Shown piece after piece: positions 13,065-24,680 of a DNA stretch of 64,000 bases (position 1 is its first letter; the number at the start of each line of letters is the position of its first letter). The translations under genes and the position numbers were made by a program. The notes beneath the pieces were generated by a model. The model was given only the letters and a program-made list of their open reading frames with translations, was not told the DNA's origin and ran no database searches. This stretch comes from Orbilia blumenaviensis (lineage: Eukaryota; Ascomycota; Orbiliomycetes; Orbiliales; Orbiliaceae): the NCBI GenBank assembly GCA_036872755.1, contig JAVHNS010000007.1, positions 1,178,001 through 1,242,000 of the forward strand. Direction: 5' to 3'.

Positions 13065-15467
13065 GGAGTGTGAGATATATTATAAATGAGTGACTAGAGG
13101 TGAGTAACCTGCTGATAGATATGCAAAGAATGGCGGGATGTGACAAGATATATACACAAAGTCTAAATTAAGCTTCCTTGTGGGTTCCGCGCCTTCTTGA
13201 CACCAGGTCTCAGGGCTCCTCACTGTTCCGAACCGGCATGTAATGCTTGTCTGTAATCCCTTTACGCTAATTCTACTATGTTGAATCGCAATAGTGAGAC
13301 TGGGGAAAGAGCTGGGAGAATCGGCCCAATACGGCGGACGCCGTTGGTAGGGATAACCAGTCGCTATTCGCTCTCATAATTGGACACACGCGAATAGACA
13401 AGGCCGAGGATTATCAAATTGAAACCTTAATGCTTATGGCCCGACGTATCTTTTTGCTCGGAGGGGAATAGAGCTGTATGCATCGCTATCACGAAGGGGA
13501 CTTCTAGAAGGCGACAATTGAAACAGAACCATTTTGCCCCAACGTTGTACCGCCCTTTCAATTAATTTTCCGATGAGAATCGTAGCTATATGTCAATTAG
13601 GCACTATGACGATTCGCCTAAGCAGCCTGGAGAAGAACGTCGTCGCTGTTTCTGCAGGTCTGTTGGCTGCCTTGTGGGGGGTTCCATGTGGCACCCGTAG
13701 CCAGGTTTTAGTTTGACATGCATAGGGCTCTTTGGCTCAACCCGGTAAACTGGCACACGACTCAACTTTGGATGGTGCGCTTAGGTTCCTTAAACTTCCT
13801 AGCGACGGAGAGTAGTTCAATTTGTGAGACAGAAGGGGTGAAAGAATTCGAAAGTTACCGCTTCTTGGTCAATTGATCCAGGTGCACATACCTGTTTTGC
13901 CTGATGCAATCCCTCAAACAGGTGGCTGTCGTGAAGGCGGTGAGGTAGAACGAGACAGTTTGAGAGTTTGAGGAAGGTGAACAACGCAAGGCTTACCGCT
14001 TATGGTTGTGCATGACCAGCCCAAAATACAACACTAGAGTTCCCCTTCACCCCTCGACTACCACGCGACGCTTGGCTTCATTCGGATCCGCATAACTGGT
14101 GGTTTTACTGAAAGGTAAGGAACGTGAACACCAGCCATTCTTGACGCCTTGTAACGGTAGCGAGGGCTAAGCATGACGAGGCTAGAGCTTAAGAAATTTG
14201 CAATTCAGAGCTTCCTCATGCCGCAAAGCGCATTGTAACGTCGTCGATATCCATATTAATTTTAGACACGACCATACTACCCATTCGCATATTGCCACTA
14301 CATTTGGAATCACGACTAGCCAGGAGTCTACCAATTCTCTAGGTCTTCAAAATCAACTATTTAAGAATCTAAGGAAGTTGAAATACTTCTATCGTTTCTC
14401 TATCTGCTGTCGAAGCTGAATCATGTTCCTGAAAATACGAGGAACGGAATCCGCCTACAGTGGGCTTCCAAGTTCTCGGCTCGAACCCTCTAGATGCTTC
14501 TCGCGATTGTCTCCAATTCGGGCCGCGGGATATAAGCCTGGATCGGGCTCTAGTGACGATGCCGAAATCAGACTGTGGGGTCCCCGTTTCCGTGTGGCCG
14601 TCGGTTCCCATTGCTGGGGCTGCATAGCCGACAGGTATACATCTACAGGTGGCAAGAACCATGATCATCTTACCCGAAGAAATTTCGCAATCAGGCCGGA
14701 TAGCATGTTCAAGAAAGAAAGAAAAATTTGCTGCGAAGGCCCGGAAAAGTATTCCTCTGCCGAAAGAAAAAAGCGGGTAGCTACGTAGACTGAAAGGCTG
14801 CTTGAACGGTACGTGCGTACTTACATCGGACGGGACTCAAAGTGTGCATGTGCGCTGGGGACCCCAAAGATACAAGTCCGAAAGTTCTTGCTAGTGCACT
14901 TTCCCTCTTATCATCTGCGCCTTTTTTTCTTCCTACTCTCCTGTAAGGCTGCATGTAGTCGTTAAGCCAGACCAGTAGAGCTTCCAACTTCATCCGATAT
15001 CTAAATTGAAGGGGGTACAAATTTCCCGAGATAAGAAAGTCATGCCGGTCTTTGGAGGTGGAAATCCTGAAACGTCCGTGAAAGGATCATTTCGATATCT
15101 TTCCTCTGATACATCCCTGTATCAAGTCATATCATTGTAGTCAGAAAAGAAGTGGATATCGGTCTCATGCAACACGAAAACTGCAAGTTTCATAAAAGTG
15201 GTCCAAAATTTTTCGTTTCGATGGTCACAGACGGTTCCCGAATCGCGCGAATTTTGCTATATGCAGTTTGGCTCTCATGGGAATGCCATTCCTTTACAAG
15301 TTCGTATGCGGGTTGAGTGATAAAAAAAATTATCCTGCTTTTTTGAGAACTTGCATCCTTTTTCAAGAAAGTTGCGTAAGAAACTAGCAGAAGAACCTGA
15401 ACGATTACATGAGAATTATTCCGTTCTGAGGGCAGGGCAAAAACAATTATCCGAAAAGGAACGAACC

Positions 15468-15488
15468 AAAAAAAAAAAAAAAAAAAAA
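15468..15488. repeat. Poly-A tract, 21 nt
   Basis: A run of 21 A in intergenic DNA with no adjoining gene. Confidence 0.9.
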
Positions 15489-16384
15489 CTTCCATAGCGA
15501 GCAAAATGGAGTGTTGCCGACCTGAGACTTTTTTCCAAGGCCCTACGGCCGCTGCGTTCACATGCTCGTGATTGTGGGCAGGCCTGTTTTTGGTAACAGG
15601 CCGAAGCTACCCACGGCCACACACCTAACCACTTTCACGTTGCAAGCTGACAACCAACCAACCACATTTCTTCGAATTGTCTGGCCCAGATGACCGTCCA
15701 CCTTAAAAGCCTCACGCCGTATTACCCCAGATTTCGGCTACTCACGCTTTTCACCGATGCAGTCTCGCAGGCTTTGCACAGGTGCAGCTGGGCTGGGATC
15801 GGGAACTGGTCGTTCTTAATATATCCCTCATGGGCTCACTATCCTCGAATCTGTTTCGGTAAATCCGTCCTGCTACATTGCACTGCAGCTGGATGGAATC
15901 CTGACTTCTTGATTGGGCTTGTTGATTACGACCCTCCTGGTCCTCGTGCAATGCCGTAATTGCTTTCTTCTCGGCCTCTTACCTGTCCTATCTGTGTAAG
16001 GGTTGGAAGCTTAGCTTTGAAGCTTCAAGGATAACGCTCGTGTGACACTCTAGAATGCCACACAAGAAATATGTGAATAATGCAACTTGGCTTGCAAACT
16101 AACATTCCTGGCCATTTCGTGATGATATGATGGATTTCATGATCAGAATGACGTTTCCTTTGCTAAGGAAGCACCCGGATGGGCAAACGGAACCTCATGA
16201 TCTGTGATCATATAGCACTTATTTTCAAATGATCCTTAGGGATAGAGAAAATACTTATCGATTTGGGCAAGTGGAAATCGACGATATGACGAAACGGACG
16301 CCAAGGCAGCCGGCGAAACCGAGCGTTTTTTCGGGTAGAAGGACCCGCTTAGCTTGAAGCTATTCAGCTTTGATATCGATTGAA

Positions 16385-16403
16385 TTTTTTTTTTTTTTTT
16401 TTT
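16385..16403. repeat. Poly-T tract, 19 nt
   Basis: First of three long T tracts within 270 bp upstream of PEPCK. Confidence 0.9.
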
Positions 16404-16432
16404 CTTCGTCATGCTCCTGGTAAGTTTTTTAG

Positions 16433-16434
<2 letters not shown>

Positions 16435-16468
<34 letters not shown>
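16435..16468. repeat. Poly-T tract, 34 nt
   Basis: Longest T run in the window, 31 bp downstream of the preceding T tract. Confidence 0.9.
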
Positions 16469-16601
16469 CGCCATCTCTGTGAGTATATCGGTTTTGCCAG
16501 GGGGTAGGAGAAATGCCCACATGGGTCCCTCCCTGGTCAGTGCAGCATTGGAATTGAAGGAACTTATGGCTAGATTGTAGATAGCAAAAAACCGAGATTT
16601 T

Positions 16602-16651
16602 TTATTATTATTATTATTATTGTTTTTTTTTTTTTTTTTTTTTTTTTTTTT
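16602..16651. repeat. (ATT)n microsatellite joined to a 29-nt poly-T
   Basis: Several ATT units run to 16620 and pass into a 29-nt T tract at 16623-16651. The arrangement resembles the ATT plus poly-T block at 20365-20397, so T tracts may be seeding ATT repeats by slippage. Confidence 0.85.
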
Positions 16652-17530
16652 CGGAAACGGTACCCCCTAGCTGTTTTTGATTTGTCCTTTGGAGCCAACA
16701 GATAGCAGGGCCGTTTTGTGCTGGGCTAATTAGCAGGACTTGAGTTGAGGGTAATACCAACTGTGGTGTTTTCTTCTGTAGACGGTATCTGTCCACTTAT
16801 CTCCACTCATCAACCATCTCCTTAATCTCGAGCCCCGTCGAAAAAAGTGAATTTGGATTTGCCTCCTTGCACTCGTGTCTGATCCTTGAGACCGAAGGTC
16901 TAGCCTTCGACGGTCGTCGCTCATCCAGCAGCGAGACCTGTCGAGAAGGTTCCGAGTCTCTCCGACAGTCCCCAAGGTACCTCCCTCCTTCCGTATCTTC
17001 CCGTATTGCGGGGACGCTTGGGCTAACGGTGATGGCAAAAAACAAAAAAAGATGAATCGGGTACAGTTCGCTAGCCCTTCCTTTCGTGATTCTGCGCCCT
17101 GGGAGAGGGTGGCCAGTCATTGGCCCAGAACTGGGAAGCTGTTGTGCTTTTCGGGTACCTCCTCGCCCTCTGTCCGATGGCCAGGTTCGGTCGAGCCATG
17201 CAGGCACTTCCATTTGTCGCATTTTCGCCCACACAACGCCAAAAGTGGCAGTTTTCGCTAACCTGGAAGTTTTGATGTCGCATGGCTTAGAGTCTGCTGT
17301 CGATTTTTCGGAACAATCTAAGTCATGGCGAGAATATTATTGTCCTCAGGGGCCACAGATCGGGTCCAACCGCCGGACGAGGCATATCTGGATTCCTCGA
17401 TGCAAATGTTATAAAGTTCGGACATTCTCCCCTTCAACGTTGCTGTTTTTGTCTTTGACTTCAATTCAAGCGATCAACAGTTCCTGATTGCATCTTCTCT
17501 TTAATACGATCTTCTCTTTCCAAAGAAAGA

Positions 17531-17538
17531 TATAAAAA
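17531..17538 (+). promoter_or_regulatory. Probable TATA box of the PEPCK gene
   Basis: TATAAAAA lies about 270 bp upstream of the PEPCK start codon. It is followed by a C/T-rich, ATG-poor leader typical of highly expressed fungal genes, which implies a 5' UTR of roughly 200 nt. It is inferred from position and composition. Confidence 0.5.
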
Positions 17539-17799
17539 GCATCTCAACGACCTCGTTCGAACAAAGAAAATAACTATTTTTGTACACACAGCCATCCGAT
17601 CCCCACGAGATTATTTCACTATCGTCGATCTATATTAAACAATCCCACTCGACTTTCAAATATTAAATCTTCTCTAACCTGCCCATCTCGACTTAAGCTT
17701 TCCTATCACTCTTCTTCCAAAGACTTCATTCAGTTTACTTCATCCGGATATCCATACCATTCACACATTTCGTGCCAATCTACATTACATAAATTCAAA

Positions 17800-19583
17800 A
17801 TGGTTTCCTCCAGAGCTGTCAACAAGACCACATTACACCCAAAGGGCGTTGCGTAAGTCACACATTCCAAAGCGTCCCGTTTTTTGATGCTAAGCCTTCT
17901 CTGGAAGGCCGCAAAAGGTATATCGCTCCATTTCTAACAGTCTGTGGTTGCAATTCTTTTAGTCCTATTACAGAGCACACTGAGATTGAGGAGGAGCTTC
18001 ACGACAAGGCCAACATTGACTACGACCGAGTTCAGATCATCTCCAACCCAGCCGTCTCCACTCTCTACGAAGATGCCCTCGTCTTCGAGAGCGGCACTGC
18101 TATCACCTCGTCTGGTGCCTTGAGCGCCTACTCTGGTAAGAAGACCGGCCGCTCGCCCGGTGACAAGAGAATTGTCAAGGAGCCATCGTCGGAAAATGAA
18201 ATCTGGTGGGGCCCAGTCAACAAGCCCATGGATGACCACACCTGGGTTATCAACCGTGAGCGTGCTATCGACTACCTTAACACCCGTGACCGCATCTACG
18301 TCGTCGATGGTTACGCCGGCTGGGATACTCGCTACAGAATCAACGTCCGTGTCGTCTGCGCTCGCGCTTACCACGCTCTCTTCATGAGAAACATGCTTAT
18401 CCGCCCAAGCCGAGAGGAACTCGAGCACTTCCACCCTGACTGGGTTATCTACAATGCCGGTAGCTTTCCAGCCAACAAGTACACTACTGGTATGACCTCT
18501 TCGACATCTGTCGCCCTCAACTTCGCCGAGAAGGAGATGGTTATCCTCGGTACCGAATACGCCGGTGAGATGAAGAAGGGTATCTTCACTGTTATGTTCT
18601 ACGAAATGCCAGTCAAGCACAACGTCCTCACTCTCCATTCCTCCGCCAACCAGGGCGAGAACGGCGATGTCACTGTCTTCTTCGGTCTTTCCGGTACCGG
18701 CAAGACCACTCTCTCCGCTGATCCGAAGCGTGCTTTGATCGGTGACGATGAGCACTGCTGGACTGACAGCGGTGTCTTCAACATTGAGGGTGGCTGCTAC
18801 GCGAAGTGCGTCGGCCTCAGCCGCGAAAAGGAGCCAGAAATTCACGGTGCCATCCGCTACGGCTCTGTTCTTGAGAACGTCATCTTCGACGAGTACACCC
18901 GCGAGGTTGACTACAACGACACCACTCTCACTGAGAACACTCGTGCCGCCTACCCACTTGAATACATTCCAAACGTCAAATTCCCATGCATCACTGACGG
19001 CCACCCAACCAACCTCATTCTCCTCACCTGCGATGCCTCCGGTGTCCTCCCACCAGTCTCCAAGCTCGACTCCCGCACTGTCTCCTACCACTTCATTTCT
19101 GGTTATACCTCCAAGATGAGCGGTACTGAGGAAGGTGTCACCGAGCCACAGGCCACTTTCTCTGCCTGCTTCGGACAACCTTTCCTTGCTCTCCACCCAA
19201 TGCGCTACGCCGAGATGCTCGCCAACAAGATCTCCGAGCACAATGCCGATGCCTGGCTCGTCAACACCGGTTGGGTCGGTGCCTCTGCCGCCACTGGTGG
19301 TAAGCGTTGCCCACTCCGATACACTCGTGCTATCTTGAACGCCATCCACGATGGCAGCCTCAAGAACGCTGAATTTGAGAACTTCCCAGTTTTCAACCTT
19401 GCCATTCCAAAGACCTGCAACGGTGTTCCAGATGAGATCTTGGATCCACGCAAGGCCTGGATGGGAGATGCTGAGAGCTACGAAAGCTCTGCCAAGACTT
19501 TGGCTGGCAAGTTCATCGAGAACTTCAAGAAGTACCAGGACGGTGTCACCAAGGAGGTCTTGAGCGCTGGTCCTCAGTTGTAG
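17800..19583 (+). CDS. acuF: Phosphoenolpyruvate carboxykinase (ATP-dependent)
   Basis: Two exons, 17800-17852 and 17963-19583, separated by a 110-nt intron, encode 557 aa. The enzyme converts oxaloacetate and ATP to phosphoenolpyruvate and CO2, the committed step of gluconeogenesis in the cytosol. The P-loop [11 protein letters not shown] is intact, as are [10 protein letters not shown] near the N-terminus and GQPFLALHP near the nucleotide site. The length is normal for the fungal and bacterial ATP-type enzyme. The start is fixed by an ATG in an AAAATGG context, and the intron splits a GCT codon after 17 codons. Codon use is strongly biased to C-ending codons, as expected for a highly expressed gene, and opens a long spurious frame on the opposite strand. 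In fungi this gene is normally induced on acetate and repressed by glucose; no specific regulator site was identified here. Confidence 0.97.
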
Positions 19584-20358
19584 ACTGCCTTTTAACCACA
19601 ATTTTTTTTTTACACATCTTCTACTTTACATATTTTTCCATTCCGACAACCTTATTTCCTATTACTCTCTTATATAAGGATACCAAAACGCTTTAATGTC
19701 TTGTTATAATGTGCTTGTTTCATCTTTTCAATACTGAAAGGTCTCTTTTGTTGGATTTCACACCTTGCATCAAAGGCGTTGAATAATTTTTTGTTTGTAA
19801 AAACTTATCTTGATTTTCAGCGAGTTTTGTCTTGTTTTTCTTTTCCTTTTACAAAAACTTAGATAGATTGCATGCAAATGATTTGAATACATGAATATCA
19901 TTATTACCACTACATTTCCCGTATCTCTCCTTACAAGTGTGACACTCTAAGCCATTTCCAAAATTGTGAAATCTTGTGATCTTTTGGATAGAGTGAAATA
20001 GTGATTGATTGTATGCGCTGGCAAAAAAGTGATCATGAGTGTTGGAAAGTGACATGTATCTTTGGCACTAACCAACCTAGCATGGGATTAACCAACGGGT
20101 TAGTTTGATCTCGAAAGGTTAGATCACAAACCGTCGGTGTGAAGCCGCTCCTCGTGGAATCGAGGCTAGTTTCTTTTTCACACTTTAACGATAACGAAAA
20201 CGCCCTTTAGACCGAGCATGAAAGCAAAAGATTTTTTTTTTTTTCAATGCGAAAAATGCCTCACGCCCAGTCCGTGATTGTGCGACTGCAAAAGATAAGC
20301 GCTGGCTAGATTTAGGTACTTACTCATCATATCTCTTGCGTTATAATGGATTGAATTA

Positions 20359-20364
<6 letters not shown>

Positions 20365-20391
<27 letters not shown>

Positions 20392-20397
20392 TTTTTT
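20365..20397. repeat. (ATT)n microsatellite with T tail
   Basis: About nine ATT units run straight into a short T tract. Confidence 0.85.
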
Positions 20398-20946
20398 AAC
20401 TCCTGGCCTCAGCTCAGCTAGGTACCTCAGTAAGGAAAATCTGTTGCAACGATGACGGCAGGAAAGCCGATGGGACAGGATGGACGGAAACGGTTTTTCA
20501 TTCCTGCAACACGTTTAACGGAAGCAAGGGAAGAAGAAGAAAAGAACCAATAAACGTCTAGACTAGGATTTCCTTCATGCAAATGCGAATGCATAAAGAT
20601 CGAAACCAATCTCTTCAAGCTCAGGTTCTCGGTAAGATTTGTGCGATATACACATCGCTTGTCGATTTGTAGAAATATACGCCTACCGTCTGTGTATGGT
20701 TACACAGCATCAGACCGGGTTTAGAAAATCTTCTCGTGTAACGGGAGTGTGTTCCCGCTTCTCCACCCCTCTCCCCTGGAAAGTCATGGGCTGGCGCAAT
20801 CATGAAGGAGCTCGTGGTTTTCTAGGAGATTTTCCCATCTTGCAGTAGGCTCGCATTGTGCATGTGTTCGCGTAGCTTTTTTAGATGAGCTCTCTCCTGC
20901 TGCTGGTTTTTTGGGATTCTGGTGGTCTGATGTTCTTCTGAACAAA

Positions 20947-20967
20947 TTTTTTTTTTTTTTTTTTTTT
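20947..20967. repeat. Poly-T tract, 21 nt
   Basis: An uninterrupted run of 21 T in intergenic DNA. Confidence 0.9.
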
Positions 20968-21475
20968 GAGATCGGGTAGATGGCACGGACCATGTCTTTC
21001 CCCGGATTTTGTTATGGCGGGGAGTGGGATGGGGGATGGGGGTGGTTTTCTTCTGTGGCTTGCTTCTTCCTAATTTTTATATAGGCTGGAGTTCCCTGCA
21101 CATGAGTAATATAGAAATGCTACGAGTCTGATATAGAGTGGGATATACAGCTTTAGTCTGTAGACCTCGGACCTATTATTCCTGCACTTCAGTGTTTGAA
21201 GTGAGAGGCTACTTTAGTGCTGCACGGTACTATCCGTGAGGCTATTTTTTTGTAAGTAAATATTTAATAACCGACTGGTTCACCAATAATCATATCACCG
21301 CATGGATCCAAATACTCGAACAAGGATTTCCATCCCAAACACGCTGCCTATCATACATAACTTTTCCCCATACGACCCGCCAATATACAGAGTAACCCGC
21401 AATTTCTTCATAAACACGCTCTCGCCCCCCGAATCACTAGCCTAAGGGAAGCAATGGTCATCCAATGCTATACTA

Positions 21476-22757
21476 TCACCCCCTAACCATGCCCATCTCA
21501 ATATCACTCAACCTGCCTCTCCTGCCCCTGTCCTCATCGTCCTCATCATGATCTTCACCCTTCACACCCTCGTACCCATTCTCCTCCAATGGTACTTTAT
21601 AAGGCTCATGGCACCGTGCGGACCTTAACGGGTGGAAATACCGCTGATAGGAAAAATAAGCACATAAGATCCCGATCCAGGAACCTACTGTTATATCGGC
21701 GTAATCGTGACGGTAGTCTTCTATGCGGGACATGGCGATGTACCCGGCTAGGATCGTTGCCCTAGAGCAGAAATCAATATAAATTTTGTCATTGTTTTTA
21801 TATACTGTGCTTGGATACTAGTTATATGGTCAGCAGAATGGGAGAGATTGGAAACATACGAAAACGCGGCACACGCCCGAATTAAATCTGCTCCTGGTCT
21901 GAATACAAAGAATTGGCCGGCAAAGAATAGTGAGAGGTAGAGAAGACCAGCGAAAGCCGTGGAGCTGTGGCCGCTGGGGAAGGAACGAAAGCCGTCGTGG
22001 AGAATGTGATGGTTCGTCTGATAGCAAACCTCGAAGGTTACTAATTGGTTGTGTGGTGTGTCTTCGCGCTGTTTTTCTCATGTCTTTTTCATTAATATAT
22101 TTTAGTACTACTAGTGGTATAGAATGGATACTCGAACTAGGGTTTTCTTCTATATGCTAGGGTTACAGGTGAAGTGGAAGTGGGACTTACGGGCTGACAA
22201 CGATCAATTAAGTCCGGCCTGGGCCGTCCGACACCTTGTTTTATAAAGTCGGTGATGAAGCTTGATAATAACAAGCTATTTCCCAATCCTAGCAAACTAG
22301 ATTGTAAAAAGGGCTTTCCCTTACGTAGGACACCGGTCCAGGCTATTATGGTAATCACTGGAACCAGGACGGCGAGGACAAGAAGGTATGGGACCGAAAC
22401 TCGTTCTATTTTCGCATGGGGGAACTTCAGACGCGGATCATCAATTGTAAACATCCTATGGAAGGGTTCCGTGACCATGAGGGCGACATTTGAGAGGGCA
22501 AGGAGGAGGAGGCCTAGATAGTCGCCGGCACGTGAGGTCTGGGATAACAGCTGTTAGTACTACTTTAGATGGTGTTCTAAATATTTCGAGACGAGCAATG
22601 CGAGGTCAGGGGAAGCTACATAACATACCCGCCATAGTCGCGATATCGATGCGGAAGAGAACCAGGGTGAAGAGGAAGGCATGGAGGAGGAAGGGGGCCG
22701 GGTGGGGGAGGAAGGAGCGGAGGAGTGCGGGGACGGCATGGTCATGTAGGTCCTCAT
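21476..22757 (-). CDS. PAP2-family lipid phosphate phosphatase
   Basis: Four exons, complement of 22757-22629, 22538-22191, 22029-21860 and 21761-21476, join in phase into 310 aa. All three motifs of the PAP2 phosphatase active site are present: KQGVGRPRP in exon 2, RSFPSGHSS in exon 3, and SRIEDYRHDYADI across the start of exon 4. Several hydrophobic helices surround them, and the C-terminal tail is acidic and Arg-rich. The family removes phosphate from phosphatidic acid, diacylglycerol pyrophosphate or lysophosphatidate in internal membranes (yeast DPP1/LPP1 group). The start is the least certain part. Exon 1 is read in the frame that ends SRLWR before SRAGDYLGLLL, as in related fungal proteins, and ATGs at 22757, 22745 and 22739 are all in frame. 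The gene is divergent from MED7. Confidence 0.87.
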
Positions 22758-23058
22758 ACCAGATGCATTTCCGTTCGGGCTGGACTGCTAGATCGGGGAG
22801 GTTGCGATTGACTGGGCTTCTCCGCTTAGCGTGGTTGGTTTGTGTACCGCACTTTTAGCTTGGTTGCCCAGGTGGTCAGGACGACCAGCCAACCAGCCCT
22901 TCGAATCAGCAAATCCCTTCTCCACGCTCTACTCCATCCGCCATCGTCTGCCCTTCCCCCCCAATCACCATCGCACACCCCCACGATACGCGATACTTCT
23001 CCTTCATACAATTCTACGACTCCACAGCTTTATATAATCTGGATAGGAACGGGACGAC
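22758..23058. promoter_or_regulatory. Shared promoter region of PAP2 and MED7
   Basis: The start codons of the two divergent genes are 301 bp apart, so this interval must carry both promoters. The MED7-proximal half is C-rich on the + strand (22916-22990). No TATA element was found on either side. Confidence 0.6.
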
Positions 23059-24070
23059 ATGGCGGAAGAACAGGACAGTCGTAGGGCGTCGCTGTTTCCA
23101 GCACCCCCGCCCTTCTACACGCATTTCACACCAGAAAACAAAGACAAACTGAAGGAGTTTCAGGCTTCTGCAGCAAAAGATAGTGATGGCGATGGTGGGA
23201 ACGCGTCGAAGAAGCTGCCGGCCGAGCTGGTGTGCTTAATACCACCCAAACCACCAACGGACCAATATCACAGTTTCGGGCAAATCTGGAGTGTCCGTTT
23301 ATTCCCTCCCTATTACAAATTTCGCTATTGAAGGATTGGTCAATTGACTATCGATTGATTGATGGTTTGGTTCTAATATACTACTACTGCTACAAAACAG
23401 TTACCTGAGCGGCACCCGACACTTAAAGAGCTGAACATCCCACAGCTGTTCCCGGAACCGAACAACGAGAGCTACAATGTCGATCGGGCACAAGAACTAC
23501 GACGACTGAGCAAGAGCTTGTTGCTAAATTACCTGGAACTCGTTGGCATTATGGGCATGTCGCCAGAGGAGGTATTCCTTCATATCTATCATACTCCATT
23601 GCAGTAGATCGTAATTAAAAATGGTTACAATGGCTGATTGAGACCATATGATTTTGGGAGAGGTTAAATAGTACGCCGAGAAGGTGTATCATCTGCGAAT
23701 CCATCTCATCAATATCCACGAGTTGATTAACAATTATCGTCCGCACCAGGCAAGGGAAACGCTGATCGCTATGATGGAAGAACAGCTGGAGAAAACACGA
23801 CAGGAGACGGAGGATAATAAGAAGGCCTGTGCGAAGATCCGGGTATTGATGGGGTCGCTGAGCAGTTTTGACGCGGGCGGGCTATTAGACACCACAGCTG
23901 ATAGCTCTACTACTGCTACTTCCAGTGCTGCAGCTGATACGTCTGATGCCGCCACCGCTGCTGCTGCCGCTGCGAATAGTCACAGCGGTAGTAATGGGGC
24001 TAGTAGTGGTGGGGAAGAGAGAGACAAGTCTAGTTGGGAGGCACTGCAACAGGCTGGTCTGATACAGTAA
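23059..24070 (+). CDS. MED7: Mediator complex subunit 7
   Basis: Three exons, 23059-23292, 23401-23571 and 23672-24070, give 267 aa. The N-terminus LFPAPPPFYTHFTPEN and the following IPPKPPTDQYHSFGQIW are the signature of MED7, a middle-module subunit of the RNA polymerase II Mediator complex that pairs with MED21. Exon 3 carries the helical block HLINIHELINNYRPHQARET, followed by a heptad-like helix rich in Glu, Lys and Gln, then an Ala/Ser/Thr-rich low-complexity tail. All joins are in phase 0. The first donor is an unusual GTCCGT, but it is the only one that joins QIWS to LPERHPTL, as the family requires. Confidence 0.93.
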
Positions 24071-24680
24071 TTAAGTAAGTGGATACTTACTTTAGTACTT
24101 CGATTACTTGAGAAGTATTGGGATGGGATATGTGATACGGAGGAACATATACTGTGGGGTGTATGTATGGGAGGATATCAAGTCCTTGAAGTACTGTCGT
24201 ATTGGGGGTAAGGGACGATGGGGGGTTCTGGGAGCGACAGAGATGTTGTATTACATAATCAGGTACTTGGTCCCAAATAGTAACAGCCCGGGGACCCCTG
24301 TCCTCAACAGCTCACCTCACAACGCAGCCAACCAATAGCAGCCACCCGTCAAATTGCGTGATCGAACCTCATCCTCCTTTTGTTAGCCATCGGCGCGCAT
24401 TCCATCGAAAAAACCTGTCCGTCGTCGGCGTTGGTCCTTGAAGCCTCAGTTGCTCAGCTACAGACCGCTGACCAATTTGCACTGATTGAGTGGGCTTCCT
24501 GGGGGCAATTGGGTACCATACTATTGCCCCCCGTGTCGAGGTGCATATATCCAGATCCGTTCCGCGCCCTCCCCGTTTCTATGGTGGTGGATGCACAGCT
24601 TTTAGCTAGGAATTCTCTGCACTATTTAGTACACCACTAAGTGGTTCCTTCTCCTCCTGCTGGGAGTAGTACTATATAAG
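24071..24680. other. Intergenic between MED7 and MET10
   Basis: No gene was seen. This stretch holds the MED7 3' flank and the MET10 promoter. Confidence 0.6.
24673..24679 (+). promoter_or_regulatory. TATA-like element abutting the first MET10 ATG
   Basis: TATATAA ends two bases before the first in-frame ATG of MET10. If it works as a TATA box, transcription would start downstream of that ATG, in the pyrimidine-rich stretch near 24700-24730, and translation would then begin at a later Met. Confidence 0.4.

Larger units (their letters stand above)
12963..17799. other. 4.8 kb spacer upstream of permease and PEPCK
   Basis: This stretch separates the permease, transcribed leftward, from PEPCK, transcribed rightward, and so holds both promoters. 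Its right half contains a cluster of homopolymer tracts. No open frame is convincing. A frame of about 145 codons on the minus strand at 16.8-17.2 kb and a frame pair at 14.4-14.8 kb have no domain and no exon structure. Confidence 0.55.
19584..21475. other. Intergenic between PEPCK and the PAP2 gene
   Basis: This stretch holds the 3' flanks of two convergent genes. It contains T-rich sequence just after the PEPCK stop codon (likely 3' UTR), an ATT microsatellite with poly-T and a 21-nt T tract. No gene was seen. Confidence 0.6.

Noticed and set aside
14369..14668. Minus-strand sequence with a perfect B-box-like GGTTCGAGCC, as in a tRNA or SINE
   Set aside because: No A box, no T-stem pairing and no acceptor stem around it, so neither a tRNA nor a tRNA-derived element can be supported.
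16797..17234. 145-codon minus-strand frame upstream of PEPCK
   Set aside because: Low-complexity Arg/Pro/Ser composition, overlapped by frames on the other strand, and located in the PEPCK promoter region.
22560..22757. Hydrophobic reading of PAP2 exon 1 in another frame (LLRSFLPHPAPFLLHAFLF)
   Set aside because: It looks like a membrane helix but has no start codon after an in-frame stop and is out of phase with exon 2. The Ser/Pro-rich frame, ending SRLWR, joins exon 2 in phase.
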